Notes: a model not told the origin generated them from the sequence alone. Shown: positions 1 through 8,365, counted from the stretch's first letter. The stretch: DNA of 64,000 nt from an uncultured Fluviicola sp. (GCA_913009205.1 CAJVYC010000005.1:62001-126000); one strand, 5' to 3'. Translations and numbers: made by a program.

Positions 1-1458
1 ATTATTGAACCCATAAATCCGTAATACTTCTTCGATAACATCAGCTTCACGGGTAACATCTACCCGATAAGTGGGAACTTCAATTGTAACCGTATCGCCG
101 TTATCCGAAACGATAATCAAATCCAAATTGGATAAGATCTCATTTACCATTTCTTTTGAAACCTCAGTCCCAATCAATTTATTACATCTTGTATAGCTAA
201 ATTCAACTTTCTTATTTTCTACAGGCTTAGAGTTGGTGTCAACGATATCCATTGCAATCGTTCCTCCCGCAACTTCTTGAATTAAAAGAGCTGCACGTTT
301 CAAAGCATAATCAATAATGTTCGGATCAACACTTCTTTCAAAACGAAACGAAGCATCGGTATTCAAGCCATGCATCTTTGCGGTTTTACGAATACAAACT
401 GGATTGAAATAAGCTGCTTCCAAGAATACATTTGTAGTTTCATCTTTAATTCCGGAATCTGCTCCACCCAATACTCCAGCAATACATAGATTTTCTTCTC
501 CGTTTGTAATCATCAAATTTGTTGATGCAAGATCGCGCTCTACATCATCAAGTGTTTTGAATTTATCTCCGTCATTTGCTGTTTTTACAACAATTTTTCC
601 ATTCAATTTCGCTACATCAAATGCGTGCAATGGCGCTCCTACCTCATGCATCACAAAGTTTGTAACATCTACTACATTATTGATTGGTGAAAGCCCAATC
701 GCTCTCAATCGCTTTTGCAACCAAGCCGGTGAAGCTTCCACTTTAATACTTTTGATTGTAGTTCCCATATATCTTGGGCAAAGCTCACTATCTTCAACGC
801 TAACGTCTATTTTTAAATCATTTGATTGAACCTTGAACGCATCTACAGATGGAAACATCAATTGCTTTCCAGCCTTATCATGTACATTCAAATAAGCAAC
901 CAAATCGCGGGCAACACCAATATGTCCTAGTGCATCTGAACGGTTTGGCGTTAATCCAATCTCGATTTCAAAATCATTTTCCAATTCAAAGTACGAAGCG
1001 GCTTTTATTCCAACTTTAACTTCACTGTCCAGAACCATAATTCCATCGTGTCCTTTTCCAAGTCCCAATTCATCTTCAGCGCAAAGCATTCCTGCCGATT
1101 CAACACCTCTAATTTTGGATTTCTTAATCTTGAACGCTTCTTCTGGAGAAGGATATAAAGTACATCCAACGGTCGCAACGACAACTTTAATTCCCAGAGC
1201 AAGATTTGACGCCCCGCAAACAATTTGAAGTGGTTCGCCTCCAATCGAAATAGTTGTTACGTTCAATCGGTCCGCATCTGGATGTTTCTCAATCGATAAA
1301 ACCTCCCCGATAAAAACGCCTTCAAGTCCACCTTTTACTGCTTCTATTTTGTGAATCCCCTCCACTTCTAGCCCAGTATTCGTTAGAATCTCACCCATTT
1401 TTTCAAGTGACAAATCCGTATCGACATATTGCTTTAACCAATTGTATGAAACCTTCAT
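1..1458 (-). CDS. pheT: Phenylalanine--tRNA ligase beta subunit (partial, N-terminal part)
   Basis: Beta chain of the class II enzyme that charges tRNA-Phe with phenylalanine in the cytoplasm, acting as an alpha2-beta2 tetramer with PheS. The frame opens with ATG at 1458 (MKVSYNWLKQYVD, the family's usual start) and runs 486 codons to the left edge without a stop. Residues about 40-150 form the EMAP/OB-fold tRNA-binding domain (EKHPDADRLN, IRGVESAGMLC). The B3/B4 editing region follows (TPNRSDALGHIGVARDLVAY, ITNGEENLCIAGVLGG), and the B5 domain begins near the edge. Full-length PheT is about 800 residues, so the C-terminal third lies outside the window. No partner pheS is visible here. Identification is secure. 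Confidence 0.96.
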   Translation of the reverse strand, partial: MKVSYNWLKQYVDTDLSLEKMGEILTNTGLEVEGIHKIEAVKGGLEGVFIGEVLSIEKHPDADRLNVTTISIGGEPLQIVCGASNLALGIKVVVATVGCTLYPSPEEAFKIKKSKIRGVESAGMLCAEDELGLGKGHDGIMVLDSEVKVGIKAASYFELENDFEIEIGLTPNRSDALGHIGVARDLVAYLNVHDKAGKQLMFPSVDAFKVQSNDLKIDVSVEDSELCPRYMGTTIKSIKVEASPAWLQKRLRAIGLSPINNVVDVTNFVMHEVGAPLHAFDVAKLNGKIVVKTANDGDKFKTLDDVERDLASTNLMITNGEENLCIAGVLGGADSGIKDETTNVFLEAAYFNPVCIRKTAKMHGLNTDASFRFERSVDPNIIDYALKRAALLIQEVAGGTIAMDIVDTNSKPVENKKVEFSYTRCNKLIGTEVSKEMVNEILSNLDLIIVSDNGDTVTIEVPTYRVDVTREADVIEEVLRIYGFNN

Positions 1459-1613
1459 TTTTTCTTGTATTCTATTGTTATCACGAAAGTAATGAAATTG
1501 GATGATTCGATTGTTGGATTTTTGAGATTTAGAGCGGTAATATGGAGAGAGGTAGTATTTAGATTGAGAAGATTGTAAATATTAGACTCGTTCACCTTTT
1601 CATTGAAACAGAT

Positions 1614-1660
1614 TCCAACTTCCAACTTCCAACTTCTAACTTCTAACTTCTAACTTCTAA
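1614..1660. repeat. Tandem array of a 7-bp unit
   Basis: About 6.7 head-to-tail copies of TCYAACT. The first three copies read TCCAACT and the rest TCTAACT. It sits in the 292-base space between pheT and the DUF4249 remnant; I see nothing else in that space. The unit is not a multiple of three and lies outside any coding frame. Confidence 0.9.
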
Positions 1661-1750
1661 AAATTAATAAAGCGAAGCGATCCAAAGGTCTAGATTGTTA
1701 ATTACCCTATACCATTCTGAAATTCAATAGAAAATCATCATTTTTGTAAA

Positions 1751-2376
1751 AAGACTCTCGAAATCAAAATAGTCTCACTACTAATTTTTCTTTTTATATC
1801 AATAATCTCCATGGGCGAAGTTGGAAAAACGTATGCTTTGTCAATAACAAATGAAGGGGAAACATACACGAGTAAAACCTCAATCTTAGCTCCTATCCCT
1901 CCGGTAACTAGCTATTGGTTGCCAGAGCCCGGAACGCCAAATCACGGTTACTCTTGGCGCGCTCTAACGGATCCGTCAAATCAATTTGATGGCTATTTCT
2001 GGGAAGCCAATATCATTGGTTACGGCAACGGAAACACAAACTTGGCAGATACTGGATTCGAGCCGACTTTTTCGCCCGCTTTTGACGACACCTTCTTTGA
2101 CGGTCTAACTTTCAATTTCTGTTACGAAAATCGATTTGCTCATGGTTCCACTCCTGATGAGTTCAGAGGATTTTATGAGATGGGAGATACTGTTGGAATT
2201 AAGCTTTCCAAAATAGACAATACGGCATATGAATTCTATAAAAAAAATACATTCAGCTTCAAACGGCTGAGAATCTTTTTGCAACGCCTACCAACATCCC
2301 AAACAATTTAAGTAATGGAGCTTTGGGTATTTGGGCAGGATTTTCACCATCTTTGGATACTTTGATTTGCCAATAG
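1751..2376 (+). pseudogene. DUF4249-family outer-membrane-associated protein, truncated and frameshifted
   Basis: The open frame 1811-2311 encodes a DUF4249-like middle part (VGKTYALSITNEGETY, then GDTVGIKLSKIDNTAYEFY). DUF4249 proteins are Bacteroidetes secreted proteins usually encoded beside TonB-dependent receptors; their role is unknown. After residue about 143 the frame turns to unrelated sequence, while the next frame reads NLFATPTNIPNNLSNGALGIWAG to a stop at 2374-2376, which is the expected family C-terminus. Adding one A to the eight-A run at 2240-2247 rejoins the two. Upstream, the same frame reads a signal-peptide-like stretch (IVSLLIFLFISIIS) with no good start and most of the N-terminal domain missing, which suggests an internal deletion as well. 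No receptor is adjacent. Confidence 0.75.
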
Positions 2377-2426
2377 AAAATATTGTAACGAAATGTGCGT
2401 AAGAAAACTAAAATCATCTTAGGAAA

Positions 2427-2915
2427 ATGAAATATCTAATCCTCTCTTTTCTCTTTATTAGCTTCCAGTCCATTGGACAATCACCAGAGTATATTAAGTT
2501 ACTCGAATCGTATTATGACGACACAGAAACGATTTCAATTGCTGCTGCAGCAAAAAAGATGAATGTTGAAAAAGTATTTTTCCTAGACACTCGCGAGAGT
2601 GATGAGTTTAACGTGAGTCATATCGACGGTGCACAATGTGTTGGTTATGATGATTTCAAAATCACTTCCGTTTCTAACATTTCAAAGTCAGCTGAAATAA
2701 TTGTGTACTGCAGTATTGGATCACGAAGTCAAACCATTGCAAAAAAGCTTTCTGAAGCTGGATATACGAATGTAAAGAACATATATGGTGGCTTCTTTCA
2801 CTGGGCCAATAGCGGATATCCAATGGTCAACGATCAGGGAAAAGACACAGCTTTCATTCATGGCTATTCGAAAGAATGGGGTAAGTGGGTTATAAACGGA
2901 GTAACGATTTATTAA
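2427..2915 (+). CDS. Secreted rhodanese-like domain protein
   Basis: A 162-residue protein with an N-terminal signal peptide (about residues 1-18, ending SIGQ) and one rhodanese domain. The domain shows the entry motif FLDTRESDEFNVSHIDGA and the active-site loop VYCSIGSRS, with Cys near residue 95 as the persulfide-carrying residue, followed by the usual helix and the GGFFHWANSGYP end. Proteins of this type move sulfane sulfur or act as thiol sensors; the export signal suggests a periplasmic role. Its TAA stop overlaps the ATG of the next gene by one base, so the two are probably co-translated. The substrate is unknown. Confidence 0.88.
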   Translation: MKYLILSFLFISFQSIGQSPEYIKLLESYYDDTETISIAAAAKKMNVEKVFFLDTRESDEFNVSHIDGAQCVGYDDFKITSVSNISKSAEIIVYCSIGSRSQTIAKKLSEAGYTNVKNIYGGFFHWANSGYPMVNDQGKDTAFIHGYSKEWGKWVINGVTIY

Positions 2916-3532
2916 TGCATTCAGAAAATTTATTAATCGTATTTGCAAAGAACATTGTTCTTGGAAAAGTTAAAACGCGTTTAGCCAAAACAGTTGGTGA
3001 CGCTGAAGCTTTCAACGTTTACGCCCATTTGGTTGAAATCACAGAACGTGAATCTCTAAAAATGGAGCATTGTGATGTGCATGTTCACTTCTCCGATGTT
3101 ATTCTTAAAGCACTCTGGCCTAACAATCAAAAATACGTTCAAGTTGGAATTGGCTTGGGTGAACGAATGATGAATGCATTTGATGCGAGTTTTAAATTGG
3201 GCTACAAAAGAGTGATTGGAATTGGCTCTGATCTGCCTGACTTAACATCTGAAATAATAACTAGAGGATTAAAAGTACTTGAGTCGAATGACACTGTTTT
3301 CGGGCCTTCAGAAGACGGAGGATACTATTTGATCGGTATGAATCAAATGATTCCAGAAATTTTTATTGATAAAGCTTGGAGCACTGAATCGCTGTTGGAC
3401 GTGACCAAAACGGAATTGAAGGAACGGGGCTATTCTTGTGAATTACTTGAAGAATTGAATGATGTGGATACAATAGAGGATTTAAAGGCATCGTCTATCG
3501 CTGAGAAGTTTTCTTATTTACTGAAAGAGTAA
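2915..3532 (+). CDS. DUF2064 / TIGR04282-family glycosyltransferase
   Basis: A 205-residue GT-A-like nucleotidyl/glycosyl transferase of the DUF2064 family. Visible features are an N-terminal strand with the basic loop FAKNIVLGKVKTRLAKT, GLGERMMNAF, the aspartate-rich GSDLPDL motif that would coordinate metal and nucleotide-sugar, and the family motif GPSEDGGYYLIGM. I use the ATG at 2915 rather than the in-frame ATG 10 codons upstream, because 2915 matches the family N-terminus and overlaps the rhodanese stop. TIGR04282 members occur in arsenosugar pathways, but no radical-SAM ArsS or other arsenic gene is here, so the acceptor remains unknown. Confidence 0.85.
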   Translation: MHSENLLIVFAKNIVLGKVKTRLAKTVGDAEAFNVYAHLVEITERESLKMEHCDVHVHFSDVILKALWPNNQKYVQVGIGLGERMMNAFDASFKLGYKRVIGIGSDLPDLTSEIITRGLKVLESNDTVFGPSEDGGYYLIGMNQMIPEIFIDKAWSTESLLDVTKTELKERGYSCELLEELNDVDTIEDLKASSIAEKFSYLLKE

Positions 3533-3616
3533 CACTATCAGTGAAAAAGCTGAACTCATTAAATTCCCCAATCAAAACTCCACTAAACAGTTCTATCTCC
3601 CCTGTAGAATCTGTTT

Positions 3617-4582
3617 TTAATAATACTTCTTCCCAGTCAAATAATTCTCAACATAATCAGCAACTCCTTCTTCAAGCGTTCTAAAGCCTTTATCAAAACC
3701 TGACTCAACAAGTTTCGTCATATCGGCTTCAGTGAAGTATTGGTATTTATCGCGAATATCTTCTGGTGTATCGATGAAAGAAATATTCTCTTCCGCTCCC
3801 ATCGCCATAAATGTATTCTTTGTTAAGTCAAGGAAGGTTCGGGCTGTTCCAGAACCAAGGTTGTAAATTCCAGAAGCTGGGCTTGAAGCCATTAAATAGT
3901 GGCATACCTCAACAACATCTTTCACATAAACGAAATCACGCAATTGACCACCATCCGTATAATCTGGATTGTGCGATCTAAACAATTTCATTCCTCCTGT
4001 CTTTCCAATTTGATTGAAAGCATGCATTATGACAGACGCCATCCGTCCTTTGTGGTATTCATTCGGTCCATAAACGTTGAAAAACTTCAATCCGGCCCAG
4101 AACGGAGGAAATTCAGTTTGCGTCAAAATCCATTTGTCAAAGTCATTTTTTGAATCACCGTAAGGGTTCAAAGGCTTCAGTTTTGAGATGATATCGTGGC
4201 TGTCTTTGTAACCGTGTTCTCCCAAGCCGTAAGTCGCTGCAGAGCTGGCATATACAAAAGGGATCTTGTATTTAACACATAAGTTCCAGATGTCCTTTGA
4301 GTAATTCAAATTCAGTTCGTCAAAAATAGAAACGTCAAATTCAGTTGTGTCCGTTCTTGCACCGATGTGGTAGATAAAATCCACTTCAGAACCGAAGTCC
4401 TCCAGCCATTTCATAAACCCATCACGACCAACTTTCGCAGTGATCGCTTTTCCTAAAAGGTTTTGATCCTTTTCTGTTTTTGAGAAATCGTCGACTACGA
4501 CAATATTTTCATGCCCTGCCTTATTTAGGTGACCTACAAGACAGCTACCGATAAATCCAGCTGCTCCAGTTACAATAATCAT
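3617..4582 (-). CDS. hldD: ADP-L-glycero-D-manno-heptose 6-epimerase
   Basis: Short-chain dehydrogenase-fold epimerase that converts ADP-D-glycero-D-manno-heptose to the L-glycero form for lipopolysaccharide inner core in the cytoplasm. The 321 residues show the NAD(P)-binding GAAGFIGS at the N-terminus, YHIGARTDTTE, SSAATYG, the catalytic YGDSK (Tyr-x3-Lys), FFNVYGPNEYHKGRMAS and LRDFVYVKDVV, all typical of HldD. Length matches the family (about 310-325). It starts 12 bases after the deoxynucleoside kinase and is the last gene of the reverse run starting at the GH3 gene. No other heptose genes are in the window. Confidence 0.92.
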   Translation of the reverse strand: MIIVTGAAGFIGSCLVGHLNKAGHENIVVVDDFSKTEKDQNLLGKAITAKVGRDGFMKWLEDFGSEVDFIYHIGARTDTTEFDVSIFDELNLNYSKDIWNLCVKYKIPFVYASSAATYGLGEHGYKDSHDIISKLKPLNPYGDSKNDFDKWILTQTEFPPFWAGLKFFNVYGPNEYHKGRMASVIMHAFNQIGKTGGMKLFRSHNPDYTDGGQLRDFVYVKDVVEVCHYLMASSPASGIYNLGSGTARTFLDLTKNTFMAMGAEENISFIDTPEDIRDKYQYFTEADMTKLVESGFDKGFRTLEEGVADYVENYLTGKKYY

Positions 4583-4594
4583 ATCTAAAATTTA

Positions 4595-5209
4595 TTAGAA
4601 TAAACCGTTGATTTCGGCATCTATTGCATTGATAATCTTCCCTAAATCTTCAGGGTTTTCTGGGAAGTTATTATTGTCCACATCAATGATCAATAATTTC
4701 CCTTTATCGTAAGTTGAGATCCATGCTTCGTATCTTTCATTCAAGCGTTTCAAATAATCCAAACGAATACTTTCTTCGTAATCACGCCCTCTTTTTTGAA
4801 TTTGATTTACCAATGTCGGAACACTAGCCCTCAAATAAACCAATAAGTCTGGAGAAGATACAAATGAATCCATTAGGTTGAACAGCGAAAAGTAATTTTC
4901 AAAATCACGAGTCGTCATTAAGCCCATAGAATGCAGGTTGGGTGCGAAAATGAATGCATCTTCATAAATCGTACGATCTTGAATTACTGTATTCTTGGTT
5001 TTTTGAATTTCCTGAATTTGCGTAAAACGGCTATTCAAATAATAAATCTGAAGGTTAAACGACCATCTTTGCATGTCTTCATAGAAGTCATTCAAATAAG
5101 GATTTTGCTCGACATCTTCAAAGTGGGTTTCCCACCCGAAATGTTTCGCCAATTCCGTTGTTAATGTTGTTTTACCTGAACCGATGTTTCCTGCTACAGC
5201 AATATGCAT
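4595..5209 (-). CDS. Deoxynucleoside kinase family protein
   Basis: A 204-residue P-loop kinase that phosphorylates deoxynucleosides in nucleotide salvage. It shows the Walker A loop GNIGSGKTTL (residues 7-16), the family DR motif in QDRTIYEDAFIF (nucleoside and catalytic region), and a basic lid segment QKRGRDYEE. Length fits the bacterial dNK/deoxyguanosine-deoxyadenosine kinase family. The substrate base cannot be told from sequence alone. It lies in a reverse run GH3 - propeller protein - kinase - hldD; spacing of 55 bases upstream and 12 downstream is compatible with one transcript. Confidence 0.9.
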   Translation of the reverse strand: MHIAVAGNIGSGKTTLTTELAKHFGWETHFEDVEQNPYLNDFYEDMQRWSFNLQIYYLNSRFTQIQEIQKTKNTVIQDRTIYEDAFIFAPNLHSMGLMTTRDFENYFSLFNLMDSFVSSPDLLVYLRASVPTLVNQIQKRGRDYEESIRLDYLKRLNERYEAWISTYDKGKLLIIDVDNNNFPENPEDLGKIINAIDAEINGLF

Positions 5210-5264
5210 TTTTGAATCTTTTTTGGACTCACTAAATTACCATATTAGATTAAAGAACCAAGGA

Positions 5265-6143
5265 TTATTTTGCGATTTGAAGGAGGAATTTATTAACATG
5301 TTGAGAAGTTCTAAAAAAGAAATGTTCACCAGCAGGTTGAAAAAACTCTACTTCCTTAACTGGCAGGGGAAATGTATAGGATTCATTGAGTTTCATGTTT
5401 TCTATCTTTAAACTACCTTCTACTAACATAATCATTAAGCCATCCTTAACATAGATACATTTTAATCCCTTTTCTTCCCTATATTCAATTAATGAACCAT
5501 AAAGGTCAAAAATGTAAACCCCTTTTTCATTGTCGACAATGTATAGTTTATTCTCTAACTCAATAATCTGAACGATGTTAGTCACATCCAAAATTCCATT
5601 TAAATTTTCAATTTTCTGATTGTTCTGTTGATTTCCACTTAATGAAAGAAGAACCAATTTCGAATTTACATCGTCGTATACCCAAACCATATCCGAACGC
5701 CCCGAATAAGAGACGAAGGAGGCATTAACAATATCCATTTGGGATAATTCTAAACAATCATTGTACCGCGTCAAGGTATTATCAAAATAACAAAGGGTCT
5801 GTTGCTCTTCAGAGAAATGAATCAACTTCATCGAGTTAACTGGCAACATTTGTTTTGTTTCCCCCATAGACTTAACACTTTGAGAAAACTTAAGAACACC
5901 GGTCGTATCATACTTACTAAGGACTCCATTTGATGAAGTGTATATATTCCCAATCCTATCAGCAACCCAAAGTTCGTTTGAGTCCAACGAGTAAACAATC
6001 GATTTCTTCCACAAGTAATTCAGACTATCAATTGGCGTTTGTGCAGTGTCGCCATTAAGATAACCATACACCGTTGCATCTTGAGCAAAACTGCTCAGTC
6101 CGCTAAAGAATATAATTACTAGAAATGCACTGTTAAACTTCAT
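5265..6143 (-). CDS. Secreted propeller-like protein of unknown function
   Basis: A 292-residue protein with a signal peptide (residues 1-20, ending SSFAQ). The mature part is built of repeating short beta-strand units of the type LWVADRIGNIYTSSNGVLSKYD, MVWVYDDVNSKLVLLSLSG and LYIVDNEKGVYIFDLYGSLIEY, which suggests a beta-propeller. I do not recognise a named family or catalytic residues. Its first 11 bases overlap the end of the GH3 gene, so the two are translationally linked. The export signal contrasts with the cytoplasmic enzymes on both sides. Function not assigned. Confidence 0.8.
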   Translation of the reverse strand: MKFNSAFLVIIFFSGLSSFAQDATVYGYLNGDTAQTPIDSLNYLWKKSIVYSLDSNELWVADRIGNIYTSSNGVLSKYDTTGVLKFSQSVKSMGETKQMLPVNSMKLIHFSEEQQTLCYFDNTLTRYNDCLELSQMDIVNASFVSYSGRSDMVWVYDDVNSKLVLLSLSGNQQNNQKIENLNGILDVTNIVQIIELENKLYIVDNEKGVYIFDLYGSLIEYREEKGLKCIYVKDGLMIMLVEGSLKIENMKLNESYTFPLPVKEVEFFQPAGEHFFFRTSQHVNKFLLQIAK

Positions 6144-7674
6144 TCGTCAATTTACTTCCTTCTGCAATTTGCAAGATTTGTTCCAAAACGATTCGATCGT
6201 TTGCCAAACGTGGAATTTTGTTCTGTCCACCTAATTTACCATTTTGTTTTAACCATCCGTCGAATGTTTCTCTCGGAACTGCTTTTATTATTGGTTTTTC
6301 CAAAATGAGATCGTGGTATCGCTTCGCATCGTAATCAGAATTGATCTCCCTCAATTTCTCATCGAGAACCAAGTTAAAACGATCCATTTCATCAGGGTAT
6401 TGCACAAATTCAATTGCCCATTCATGCGCGCCTTTTTCCCTATTATCCATATAAACGGGACCGACTGTAAATTCTCGGATTTGAGCATTTGTTTTTCCAC
6501 ACGCTTCAGCGATGGCCAATTCAGCATTCTCAACGATTAATTCTTCACCGAACGTGTTAATAAAACTCTTAACGCGCCCCGTTATTTTAAATCGGAATGG
6601 CAGAATACACGTGAATCTTAAAGTATCTCCAATGATGTAGCGCCAAAGCCCTCCATTTGTAGAAATGACCAATGCATAATTCACGTTTAATTCAACGTCT
6701 TCAATAGAAAGCACTGTTTTAGATTCCTTGCCGTTGAACTCGCTCATTGGAATAAATTCAAAGAAAATTCCATAGTCCAACATCAGAAGCATGTGATCGA
6801 CATCGACTAAATCTTGAATTCCAAAAAAGCCTTCAGAAGCGTTGTATGTTTCCACGTAATTCATGGAATCATCCGGAATTAACTTTTTAAATTGCTCGCG
6901 GTACGGTTCAAAATTGACACCTCCATGCATAAACATTTCAAGGTTCGGCCAAACTTCTTTCAGATTCGATTTTCCAGTGATATCAAGAATTCTATTGGAA
7001 AGAACCATTGTCCAACTCGGAACTCCAGCGATGATCTTTACGTCTTCTTTAATCGTTGACCGCGCCATTCGTTCAATCTTATCTTCCCATTCCGTTAGCA
7101 GCGCGATTTCCTTTGCAGGAGTCCTACGAATTTCTGCCCACCACGGAAGGTTTTTCACAATTATAGCGGACAAATCGCCCGAATAAGAATCATGAGACAA
7201 TGGATTCACATTGATTTCTGCACTTCCGCCGATAATTAAATGTTTTCCAGTAAATAATTTACGGTTTTCATGGTTATTGTGGTACAAGGCCAGAAGATCC
7301 TTTCCGCCTTTGTAATGGCAACCTTCTAGAGACTCTTTGGTGACTGGAATTAATTTACTCTTGGATGAGGTCGTTCCTGATGACTTGGCGAACCATTTCG
7401 TCTCAGATGGCCAAAGTAAACCTTGTTCACCTGCCATAACACGATCGATCCAGGGTTTTAATTCTTCATAATCAGTTAACGGAACAGCATTCTTAAATTC
7501 TTGATAGGAGGAAACTTTGTCTAAATCGAATTTACGACCGTAAACAGTCTGTGCTCCTTGGCTAACTAACTTTTCAAAAACATCATTTTGTACTTCTGCT
7601 GGGTACTTGCGGAACAGATCAATCTGATGCATTCGTTTTTTTATGATCCACGCGAAAATCGAGTTAAAGGGCAT
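6133..7674 (-). CDS. GH3-family acyl-acid amido synthetase
   Basis: A 513-residue ANL-superfamily enzyme of the GH3 type (named from plant auxin-responsive proteins), which adenylates a carboxylic acid and transfers it to an amine. ATP-binding motifs are visible: KSSGTTSSKSKLIP near residues 98-111, YNASEGFFG near 283-291, and the YIIGDTLRF region near 350. Bacterial members are widespread in Bacteroidetes but substrates are not established. It leads a reverse cluster with the propeller protein, the nucleoside kinase and hldD. A decayed second copy lies just upstream at 8.0-8.3 kb. The start at 7674 gives MPFNSIFAWIIKKRM, typical of the family. Confidence 0.9.
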   Translation of the reverse strand: MPFNSIFAWIIKKRMHQIDLFRKYPAEVQNDVFEKLVSQGAQTVYGRKFDLDKVSSYQEFKNAVPLTDYEELKPWIDRVMAGEQGLLWPSETKWFAKSSGTTSSKSKLIPVTKESLEGCHYKGGKDLLALYHNNHENRKLFTGKHLIIGGSAEINVNPLSHDSYSGDLSAIIVKNLPWWAEIRRTPAKEIALLTEWEDKIERMARSTIKEDVKIIAGVPSWTMVLSNRILDITGKSNLKEVWPNLEMFMHGGVNFEPYREQFKKLIPDDSMNYVETYNASEGFFGIQDLVDVDHMLLMLDYGIFFEFIPMSEFNGKESKTVLSIEDVELNVNYALVISTNGGLWRYIIGDTLRFTCILPFRFKITGRVKSFINTFGEELIVENAELAIAEACGKTNAQIREFTVGPVYMDNREKGAHEWAIEFVQYPDEMDRFNLVLDEKLREINSDYDAKRYHDLILEKPIIKAVPRETFDGWLKQNGKLGGQNKIPRLANDRIVLEQILQIAEGSKLTNEV

Positions 7675-7692
7675 AAATGCTTTTTTTTTTGC

Positions 7693-7728
7693 AAAAAAAA
7701 TCCTGTCAAGGGAACACCAAGACAGGAC
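7693..7728 (-). terminator. Rho-independent terminator of the 32-residue microprotein gene
   Basis: On the reverse strand a 7-bp perfect stem TCCTGTC / GACAGGA (7721-7727 with 7701-7707) with a 13-base loop is followed at once by eight T (7700-7693). It lies between the stop codon of the small gene at 7754 and the GH3 start at 7674, so it should separate the two transcription units. Confidence 0.88.
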
Positions 7729-7753
7729 AATCTTTTCAATGTCTAAACTTGGA

Positions 7754-7852
7754 TTAACCCCAGATCAAGACTGAAACAATAATAGCTAAAAGTACAATCG
7801 TAATGATAGTTCCTACTGCAACTGTTGATTCTTCAAAAAAATTATCCGACAT
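7754..7852 (-). CDS. Single-span membrane microprotein (32 residues)
   Basis: ATG at 7852 to TAA at 7754-7756 encodes 32 residues. The N-terminus MSDNFFEES is acidic and soluble; the rest (VAVGTIITIVLLAIIVSVLIWG) is one uninterrupted hydrophobic helix reaching almost to the C-terminus. A perfect -7 box TAACTTTG lies at 7883-7876, giving a leader of roughly 20 bases, and a strong terminator follows 26 bases after the stop. The unit is therefore a complete monocistronic gene of about 180 bases. I recognise no family. It could be a small subunit or regulator of a membrane complex, or a toxin-like peptide; there is no partner next to it. Confidence 0.78.
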   Translation of the reverse strand: MSDNFFEESTVAVGTIITIVLLAIIVSVLIWG

Positions 7853-7875
7853 AATATTTGTTTTAAATTCTTTTT

Positions 7876-7883
7876 CAAAGTTA
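7876..7883 (-). promoter_or_regulatory. -7 promoter box of the microprotein gene
   Basis: TAACTTTG on the reverse strand matches the Bacteroidetes -7 consensus TAnnTTTG at all fixed positions, 24-31 bases before the ATG at 7852. I see no clear -33 TTG at ideal spacing. Confidence 0.65.
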
Positions 7884-8002
7884 GAAAATTATCTAAAATA
7901 AGGGGAGAAACTTGAACTTAATCTATTGATAATTTCTCCATACAATTTGATAACACCTAAACAACTTTATCATTTGGATTTAAGATTTATAATTGCACTC
8001 AA

Positions 8003-8331
8003 TATGAAACTAGAAGTAATGAATTCAGCCACGGACTTATCAGGCGGTTTAAAGCAGAAAGCGTCAAGCTCGCCAAAAAATCGATTGCAGAATCGGAACA
8101 AACACGAACTCTCAAAAAACTTTTGATCCAAGCTAAGCATACGGAATTCGGCACCTTTCAATCTTTTAAAGAGATTTTGAACAGGGATGACCCAGTGAAT
8201 ATGCACAAAGCGTATGTTCCCCCTTAACATCCTGCAATAGAATCTACGATAACTGGATTAAGCATTCAATGAATGGTCTGAAAAATGTGCCTTGGCCAGG
8301 TCAAACTTCTTTCTTCGCAATGTCTTTATAA
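8003..8331 (+). pseudogene. Decayed GH3-family gene (N-terminal remnant)
   Basis: In one frame (from about 8003, stop at 8225-8227) the translation contains RRFKAESVKLAKKSIAES, KLLIQAKHTEFGTFQSFKEI and KAYVPP, matching the N-terminal helices of bacterial GH3 proteins. From about 8233 a second frame continues IYDNWIKHSMNGLKNVPWPG then QTSFFAMSL to a stop at 8329-8331, matching the stretch just before the GH3 ATP-binding SSGTT motif, which is missing. So a frameshift, a stop and a 3' truncation are present. The remnant lies on the opposite strand to the intact GH3 gene 350 bases away. It fills most of the 513-base space between the microprotein and the Bax inhibitor-like gene. Confidence 0.75.
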
Positions 8332-8365
8332 ATAACCTAAAGCGCTTATAATCAAGCCTGAATTA

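Noticed and set aside
557-829. Forward open frame of 90 codons opposite pheT
   Set aside because: It lies fully antisense to the clearly coding pheT frame and has no family similarity or promoter.
1614-1660. CRISPR-like array
   Set aside because: The unit is only 7 bp with no spacers; no cas genes are in the window.
7926-8126. Open frame of 66 codons in the space before the Bax inhibitor-like gene
   Set aside because: The GH3 similarity lies in a different frame of the same strand, so this frame is a by-product of a decayed gene; the reverse frame 7970-8230 is the same.
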